Below are positions 59,028 to 64,000 of a stretch of 64,000 bases of DNA, piece by piece. The stretch spans positions 1-64,000 of the forward strand of contig NZ_JADPJH010000014.1 of assembly GCF_023073315.1 (NCBI RefSeq). The letters are read 5' to 3'. Origin of the DNA: Bradyrhizobium sp. 1. GTDB lineage: Bacteria > Pseudomonadota > Alphaproteobacteria > Rhizobiales > Xanthobacteraceae. The position numbers and the translations under genes were made by a program. Each line of letters opens with the position of its first letter. Position 1 is the stretch's first letter. The notes beneath the pieces are model-generated. The model had not been told where the DNA came from. It was given only the letters and a program-made list of their open reading frames with translations, and did no database searches.

Positions 59028-60269
59028 CTAGAACTGCGTGTAGTCGATCGGCTTGTGGCGATCGAGCGCGCGGTCGACCTTCGGCAGCGGGTACTTCAGC
59101 CCGGTCGCGCAGTTGAACAGCATCACGCGTTCGGTCTTGCTGACGCGGCCGTCGGCGAGGCTGTCCTTATAGGCAGCGTAGGTCGCGGCGCCCTCGGGGC
59201 AGAGCAGAAGCCCCTCCTCGCGCGCAACCTCGCTCAGCGCCGCCGATATCTTGTCGTCGTCGACCGCGATGGCAAAGCCCTTGCTCTGCCGCACCGCGCG
59301 CAGAATGAGAAAATCGCCGATCGCCTGCGGCACGCGGATGCCGGATGCGATGGTGTGGGCGTCCTCCCAGCGCGTCGCATGCTCGGTGCCGGCGTCATAG
59401 GCCCGCACCATCGGCGCACAGCCGGAGGCCTGCACCGCGACCATGCGCGGGCGCTTGCTGCCGATGAAGCCGATCTTCTCGAGTTCGTCAAAGGCCTTCC
59501 ACATGCCGATCAGGCCGGTGCCGCCGCCGGTCGGATAGAAGATCACGTCGGGCACGTCCCAGCCGAGCTGCTCGGCGAGTTCGAGGCCCATCGTCTTCTT
59601 GCCCTCGATGCGGTACGGCTCCTTCAGCGTCGAGGTGTCGAACCAGCCGACTTTCGCCTTGCCCTCGCCGACGATCTTGCCGCAATCGTCGATATAGCCG
59701 TTGACGCGGTAGACGGTCGCGCCCTGAAGCTCGATCTCGCTGACATTCACTTCAGGCGTATCGGCCGGACAGAAGATCGTGGTCTTGATGCCGCAGGACG
59801 TCGCATAGGCCGCAAGCGCCGCGCCGGCATTGCCGTTGGTCGGCATCGCCATGTGCTTGATGCCGAGCGCCTTGCCCATCGACACCGCCATCACCAGCCC
59901 GCGCGCCTTGAACGAGCCGGTCGGCAGCCGCCCCTCGTCCTTGACGATGATCTCGCCGCCGCCGAGCTTCTTGCCGAGCTTCGGCAGCCGGATCAGCGGC
60001 GTGGTGACCTCGCCAAGCGAGACGATATCCTTGCATTTGCGCACCGGCAGCAGCTCACGGTAGCGCCACATGTCGGCGGGACGCTGTGCGAGCGCATCCT
60101 TGGTCAGCGCTTTCTTCACACCGGCGAGGTCGTAGCGCACCAGCAGCGGCTTGCCGGCCTTGGAGAGGTTGTGGACCTCGTCCGCGGCGTAATGATCGCC
60201 CTCCATCGCGCATTCGAGATGGGTGACGAAGGTTGGGCGTTCGATGGTGAGGTTGTCGTTGTCTTGCAT
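59028..60269 (-). CDS. thrC: threonine synthase-like PLP enzyme
   Basis: This 413-residue fold-type II PLP enzyme has the cofactor lysine in GRLPTGSFKARGLVMAVS (near residue 121), the asparagine loop in MPTNGNAGAALAAYA and the phosphate loop in FYPTGGGTGLIGMW. The N-terminal 60 residues precede the PLP core as in threonine synthase. Threonine synthase converts O-phosphohomoserine to threonine. A related catabolic ammonia-lyase cannot be ruled out. It lies between the Bug protein and lpdA genes on the same strand. Confidence 0.85.
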   Translation of the reverse strand: MQDNDNLTIERPTFVTHLECAMEGDHYAADEVHNLSKAGKPLLVRYDLAGVKKALTKDALAQRPADMWRYRELLPVRKCKDIVSLGEVTTPLIRLPKLGKKLGGGEIIVKDEGRLPTGSFKARGLVMAVSMGKALGIKHMAMPTNGNAGAALAAYATSCGIKTTIFCPADTPEVNVSEIELQGATVYRVNGYIDDCGKIVGEGKAKVGWFDTSTLKEPYRIEGKKTMGLELAEQLGWDVPDVIFYPTGGGTGLIGMWKAFDELEKIGFIGSKRPRMVAVQASGCAPMVRAYDAGTEHATRWEDAHTIASGIRVPQAIGDFLILRAVRQSKGFAIAVDDDKISAALSEVAREEGLLLCPEGAATYAAYKDSLADGRVSKTERVMLFNCATGLKYPLPKVDRALDRHKPIDYTQF

Positions 60270-60313
60270 GGCTCGCTTCTTTCTTCTTGTTTATTGAAAC
60301 CGCTGTTTCCACG

Positions 60314-60400
60314 CGTCATTGCGAGGAGCTCTTGCGACGAAGCAATCCAGACTATGTCCGCGGAGGCATTCTGGATTGCTTCGCTTCGCTCGCAACGACG
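60314..60400. repeat. palindromic intergenic repeat, family A, long form
   Basis: It starts with cgtcattgcgag and ends with ctcgcaacgacg, and has inner arms gaagcaatccagac and ctggattgcttcg. The outer ends match the shorter element at 7632-7696. It fills the gap between thrC and lpdA. Confidence 0.8.
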
Positions 60401-60407
60401 GCGGCCA

Positions 60408-61826
60408 TCAAATATTCAACACCCGTCCATACGCATCCAGCACCGCTTCCTTCATCATCTCCGACAACGTCGGATGCGGGAACACGGTGTGCATCAGTTC
60501 CTCTTCCGTCGTCTCCAGGTTCATGGCGACAACGTAGCCCTGGATCAGCTCGGTGACTTCAGCGCCGACCATATGGGCGCCGAGCAGCTGGCCGGTCTTC
60601 TTGTCGAAGATCACCTTGACCAGGCCCTGGTCCTCGCCGAGCGCGATCGCCTTGCCGTTGCCGACGAAGGGGAAGCGGCCGACGCGGATCTCGCGGCCGT
60701 TCTCCTTGGCCTTGGCTTCGGTCAGGCCGACCGAGGCGACCTGCGGGTTGCAATAGGTGCAGCCGGGGATCATCAGCTTGTCCATGGGATGCGGATGCAG
60801 GCCCTTGATCGCCTCGACGCAGATCACGCCCTCATGCTCGGCCTTGTGCGCGAGCATGGGGGGACCTGCGACATCGCCGATGGCGTAGATGCCGGGGACA
60901 TTGGTCTTGCCGTAGCCGTCGATCACGATGCAGCCGCGGTCGGTCTTCACGCCGAGCTTTTCCAGGCCGAGATTCTCGATGTTGCCGACCACGCCGACGG
61001 CCGAGATCACGCGCTCGAACTCGGCTGTCTGCTTTGTCTTGCCGTCGTCCAGCGTTGCGACGACGCTGTCGCTCTTCTTCTCGAGCTTGACGACGCCGGT
61101 GTTGGTCAGAATTTTGATGCCCTGCTTCTCGAGACGCTTGCGCGCAAGGCCCGCGATCTCGGCGTCCTCGACGGGCAGGATTTGCGGCAGCACCTCGACC
61201 ACAGTGACATCCGAGCCCATCGTCTTGAAGAACGACGCAAACTCGATCCCGATTGCGCCCGAGCCCATCACCAGCAGCGATTTCGGCATCTTCTCAGGAA
61301 CCATCGCTTCAAAATAGGTCCAGATCAGCTTCTTGTCGGGCTCGAGCCCCGGCAGCACACGCGGCCGCGCGCCGGTCGCCACGATGATGTGCTTGGCCTG
61401 ATAAGCCCCCTCGCCGAGCGCGCCCTTCGGGCCCTCGACGTCGGACTTCTTCACGGTGACCTTGCCCGGCGCATCGATCGAGGCGGCGCCCCAGATCACG
61501 CTCACCTTGTTCTTCTTCATCAGGAAGCCGACGCCGTCGTTCAATCGCTTGGAGACGCCGCGCGAGCGCTGCACCACGGCCTTCGGATCGAACGAGACGT
61601 TATCGGCAGACAGGCCGTAATCCTTGGCGTGCTGCATGTAGTGATAGATCTCGGCGGAGCGTAAGAGCGCCTTGGTCGGGATACAGCCCCAGTTCAGGCA
61701 GATGCCGCCGAGATAGGATTTCTCGACGATCGCGACCTTGAAGCCGAGCTGCGCCGCCCGGATCGCGGTGACATAGCCGCCGGGACCGGAGCCGATGATG
61801 ATGACGTCGAAGGATGTGTCGGCCAT
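60408..61826 (-). CDS. lpdA: dihydrolipoyl dehydrogenase
   Basis: This 472-residue FAD/NAD enzyme is the E3 subunit of the pyruvate dehydrogenase complex. FAD is bound at DVIIIGSGPGGYVTAIRAAQ (near residues 6-25). The redox disulfide is in GGICLNWGCIPTKALL, and NAD binds at LLVMGSGAIGIEFA. The active-site His-Glu pair is in HTVFPHPTLSEMM. The ATG at 61826 is preferred over the in-frame start four codons upstream. It is encoded after pdhC, with a palindromic repeat between. Confidence 0.96.
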   Translation of the reverse strand: MADTSFDVIIIGSGPGGYVTAIRAAQLGFKVAIVEKSYLGGICLNWGCIPTKALLRSAEIYHYMQHAKDYGLSADNVSFDPKAVVQRSRGVSKRLNDGVGFLMKKNKVSVIWGAASIDAPGKVTVKKSDVEGPKGALGEGAYQAKHIIVATGARPRVLPGLEPDKKLIWTYFEAMVPEKMPKSLLVMGSGAIGIEFASFFKTMGSDVTVVEVLPQILPVEDAEIAGLARKRLEKQGIKILTNTGVVKLEKKSDSVVATLDDGKTKQTAEFERVISAVGVVGNIENLGLEKLGVKTDRGCIVIDGYGKTNVPGIYAIGDVAGPPMLAHKAEHEGVICVEAIKGLHPHPMDKLMIPGCTYCNPQVASVGLTEAKAKENGREIRVGRFPFVGNGKAIALGEDQGLVKVIFDKKTGQLLGAHMVGAEVTELIQGYVVAMNLETTEEELMHTVFPHPTLSEMMKEAVLDAYGRVLNI

Positions 61827-61851
61827 TCCGGCTCCCATTCAACTGAACTTC

Positions 61852-61941
61852 GTAGGGTGTGCAAAGCGAAGCGTGCCCACCGCCTTCCAACACTATGAAA
61901 TAAGGTGGGCACGGCGCGTTTCGCGCCTCTGCCCACCCTAC
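61852..61941. repeat. palindromic intergenic repeat, family B, diverged copy
   Basis: It begins gtagggtgtgcaaag and ends tgcccaccctac, with inner gtgcccacc/ggtgggcac arms. It is a weaker copy of the element at 57861-57965 and separates pdhC from lpdA. Confidence 0.75.
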
Positions 61942-61959
61942 ATATTCACGGCTCGCTTC

Positions 61960-63306
61960 TCACACCATCATCATGACGGGGTTTTCGATCAGCTGCTTGA
62001 ACGCGCCGATCAGCTCGGCGCCGAGTGCGCCGTCGATGGCGCGGTGATCGCACGACAGCGTCACGCTCATCATGTGCGCGATCTCGATCTTGCCTGCGCG
62101 CACGACAGGACGCTCCTCGCTGGTGCCGACCGCGAGGATGGTCGCATGCGGCGGGTTGATCACGGCCGTGAAGTGGCTGATGCCGAACATGCCGAGGTTG
62201 GAAACCGCGGTGGTCCCGCCCTGGTACTCTTCCGGCTTCAGCTTGCGCGAGCGGGCGCGGGCGGCAAAATCCTTCATCTCGTTGGAGATGGTGGAGAGCG
62301 TCTTGGTCTCGGCCTTGCGGATGATCGGCGTGATCAGGCCGCCGGGCATCGCTACCGCGACGCCAACGTCGGAATGGTGGTGCTTGACCATGCCGCTTTC
62401 GGTCCAGCTCACATTGCAGTTCGGAATCCGCTGCAGCGCCACCGCCATCGCCTTGATGACGAAGTCGTTGACCGAGATCTTATAGAGCGGCTTCTTCTCC
62501 TTGTCCTTCGGCGCAGCCGCGTTGATCTCCTCGCGCGCGGACATCAGCTTGCCGATGTCGCAGTCGATGGTGAGGAAGAAATGCGGGACGTTCTGGATCG
62601 ACGCGGTCAGGCGCTGCGCGATGGTGCGGCGCATGCCGTCATGCGGGACGATATCGTAAGAGCCCGGCTCGAACAGCGACAGGATCTGCTTGTCCGACAT
62701 GGTCGGCGCGATCGAGGAGGCGCCGGCGGACGGGGCCGCGGCTGGTGCCTTGAGGCCCTTGCCGGACTTGGCCTGCTCGACGTCGCGGGCGACGACACGG
62801 CCGTGCGGGCCGGTGCCTGACACCATCGCAACATCGACGCCGGCTTCCTTGGCGAGACGGCGCGCCAGCGGCGAGGAGAATACGCCGCCAGCATGGCCGT
62901 TGCTCTGCGCCGCCGGTGCCGCGACCCGAGGTGCCGGGGCAGCAGCGGGCGCCGGAGCGGCCTTGGGGGCGGCAGGCGCCGGCGCAGCAGCGGGAGCCTC
63001 CGCAGCTTTCGGAGGCGCGGCCGAAGCGCTGGGCTTCGCAGCGCCAGCGGCCTTCACATCCTCACCCTCGCCGGCGAGCACCGCGATCACGTCGTTGACC
63101 GGCACATCCTGCGTGCCCTCGGGCACGAGGATCCTGGCGATCGTGCCCTCGTCGATGGCCTCGACCTCCATAGTCGCCTTGTCGGTCTCGATCTCGGCGA
63201 TGATATCGCCGGATTTGACCTTGTCGCCTTCCTTCTTCAGCCATTTGGCGAGGTTGCCCTTCTCCATCGTCGGCGAGAGAGCGGGCATCAGGATGTTGAT
63301 GGGCAT
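61960..63306 (-). CDS. pdhC: dihydrolipoyllysine acetyltransferase (PDH E2)
   Basis: This 448-residue E2 subunit transfers acetyl groups from the pyruvate dehydrogenase E1 to CoA. A single lipoyl domain at the N-terminus has its lysine in IAEIETDKATMEVEAIDEG (near residue 43). An Ala/Pro linker and the subunit-binding domain follow (PLARRLAKEAGVDVAMVSGT, near 145-165). The catalytic domain ends with the histidine motif TLSCDHRAIDGALGAEL. The ATG at 63306 gives the conserved start MPINILMPALSPTMEKGN. Confidence 0.96.
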   Translation of the reverse strand: MPINILMPALSPTMEKGNLAKWLKKEGDKVKSGDIIAEIETDKATMEVEAIDEGTIARILVPEGTQDVPVNDVIAVLAGEGEDVKAAGAAKPSASAAPPKAAEAPAAAPAPAAPKAAPAPAAAPAPRVAAPAAQSNGHAGGVFSSPLARRLAKEAGVDVAMVSGTGPHGRVVARDVEQAKSGKGLKAPAAAPSAGASSIAPTMSDKQILSLFEPGSYDIVPHDGMRRTIAQRLTASIQNVPHFFLTIDCDIGKLMSAREEINAAAPKDKEKKPLYKISVNDFVIKAMAVALQRIPNCNVSWTESGMVKHHHSDVGVAVAMPGGLITPIIRKAETKTLSTISNEMKDFAARARSRKLKPEEYQGGTTAVSNLGMFGISHFTAVINPPHATILAVGTSEERPVVRAGKIEIAHMMSVTLSCDHRAIDGALGAELIGAFKQLIENPVMMMV

Positions 63307-63368
63307 GCTGACCTCAAGAAGAACTTTGCAAAAATTCGTCCCCGAAAGTGAGAACGAACAGACCAGGT

Positions 63369-63821
63369 TTAGTTGCCGATGTCGCCTTGCCACAGGCGCT
63401 CATTGGCAGGAACGGAACGCCAATTCTTCATCATGGTGATGGAGCGGTCGTCGGCAAGATCAATCCAGGGAATCCCGAACTTGTCGAGAATGTCCTTGGA
63501 GCCCTCGAAGGTGACGGATTCTCCGATCACCACCAGCTTGACCTTGAACAGAGCGAGCGCGCCGGCACACATCGAGCATGGCGACAGCGTGGTGTACATG
63601 ATTGTGTCGTGGAACGAGATCGCGCCGGCCTCGCGCAGGCAGCTCATCTCTCCGTGCAGGATGACGTTGTTTTCCTGCACGCGATTGTTGTGGCCGCGGG
63701 CGATGATTTTGTTCTCGCGTGTCAACACGGCGCCGATCGGCAGACCGCCCTGCGCGATCGAGTCCTGCGCCTCGCGGATCGCCTCGAGCATGAAGTCGAA
63801 ATGGTAGGATTCGATCGCCAC
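63369..63821 (-). CDS. yeast-type cytosine deaminase homologue
   Basis: This 150-residue zinc deaminase of the CDA/Fcy1 superfamily has the zinc motif in VILHGEMSCL (His/Glu) and TTLSPCSMCAGAL (two Cys). The length, RGHNNRVQ, the VVIGESVTF block and the C-terminal WQGDIG closely follow the yeast cytosine deaminase Fcy1 rather than TadA. It deaminates a free base or nucleoside; the exact substrate is not shown. The start is taken as GTG, two bases after the DUF5076 stop; the ATG at 63791 would cut into the domain. Confidence 0.85.
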   Translation of the reverse strand: MAIESYHFDFMLEAIREAQDSIAQGGLPIGAVLTRENKIIARGHNNRVQENNVILHGEMSCLREAGAISFHDTIMYTTLSPCSMCAGALALFKVKLVVIGESVTFEGSKDILDKFGIPWIDLADDRSITMMKNWRSVPANERLWQGDIGN

Positions 63822-63823
63822 GG

Positions 63824-64000
63824 TCAGTGCCCCTTGCTGCGCGGCGTCGTGGTGCCGGTGTCCGTGGGACGCTCGATCTCGGCCTGGAACATCTCGAGGA
63901 TTCGGCTCATGGCGTCTTCCTCGGTGTATTCGCTCTCGCGGGCATAGGCGCGCGCGGCGTGGCGGGCGAGATCGACGAGCAAGAGCCCCCACATGTCGGG
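63824..64000 (-). CDS. DUF5076 family protein, partial at window edge
   Basis: The last 58 codons of a gene that begins beyond the window. The visible segment MWGLLLVDLARHAARAYARE, then EDAMSRILEMFQAEIERP, matches the short DUF5076 family found beside PDH genes in alphaproteobacteria. The function is unknown. The stop codon is two bases from the start of the deaminase gene, so they share an mRNA. Confidence 0.75.
   Translation of the reverse strand, partial: PDMWGLLLVDLARHAARAYARESEYTEEDAMSRILEMFQAEIERPTDTGTTTPRSKGH

Noticed and set aside
59007..61664. Long plus-strand frame of about 885 codons
   Set aside because: Antisense to threonine synthase and lpdA, no domain, typical shadow composition.

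Overview
The window is a stretch of high-GC alphaproteobacterial chromosome that looks like Bradyrhizobium or a close relative (Nitrobacteraceae). The evidence is the codon use, the protein families (DUF1217, DUF3597, DUF5076, an ExoR-like regulator) and several families of palindromic intergenic repeats of the kind common in bradyrhizobia. No tRNA, rRNA, CRISPR array, prophage or insertion sequence was recognised.

Left part (1 to about 12.8 kb): accessory and poorly characterised genes. These are a frameshifted AAA ATPase, a five-repeat DUF1217 protein of the flagellum-associated type, an operon of a two-domain PPC/DUF296 protein and an acyl-CoA synthetase, small secreted proteins, two GNAT-like paralogues flanking a TPR protein, a DUF2189 membrane protein and an MltB-type lytic transglycosylase. 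A gene-free region follows, with an AT-rich island upstream of a DUF1127 protein.

Middle (13 to 24 kb): trmFO is translationally coupled to an unusual kinase-like protein that ends in an acyl-CoA-synthetase C-terminal-like domain. Then come a CAP-domain protein, a class V aminotransferase and threonine ammonia-lyase. Next is the minus-strand block yajC-secD-secF with homologues of the mitochondrial complex I assembly factors NDUFAF3 and NDUFAF6. An AAA+ DUF815 protein faces this block.

Core block (24.5 to 40.5 kb): a conserved minus-strand set runs dgt, argS, SPOR protein, nagZ, scpA, scpB, tatA, tatB, tatC, serS, surE, pcm, nlpD. It combines cell envelope, division, chromosome segregation, translation and Tat export genes. 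Plus-strand accessory genes, an orphan response regulator and a Cys-rich secreted protein, interrupt it, and erpA is divergent from dgt.

Right part (40.6 to 64 kb): a truncated DUF4272 gene, a hybrid histidine kinase, xthA, an ExoR-like Sel1 protein overlapping ilvD, and a compact MerR-controlled divergon with a textbook 19-bp-spacer promoter and Cys-rich membrane proteins. Small hypothetical genes lead to a cobalamin riboswitch in front of a TonB-dependent receptor. After these come an adenylate cyclase, an Slt-type transglycosylase, a Bug-type binding protein, a threonine synthase-like enzyme, and the pyruvate dehydrogenase genes lpdA and pdhC. A yeast-type cytosine deaminase homologue and a DUF5076 gene cut by the window edge complete the region.

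The best candidates for follow-up are the MerR divergon (47.5 to 48.7 kb), the kinase/ligase-tail fusion (14.5 to 15.6 kb), the riboswitch-controlled siderophore-type receptor (50.8 to 53.6 kb) and the AT-rich repeat/palindrome element at 12.45 kb.
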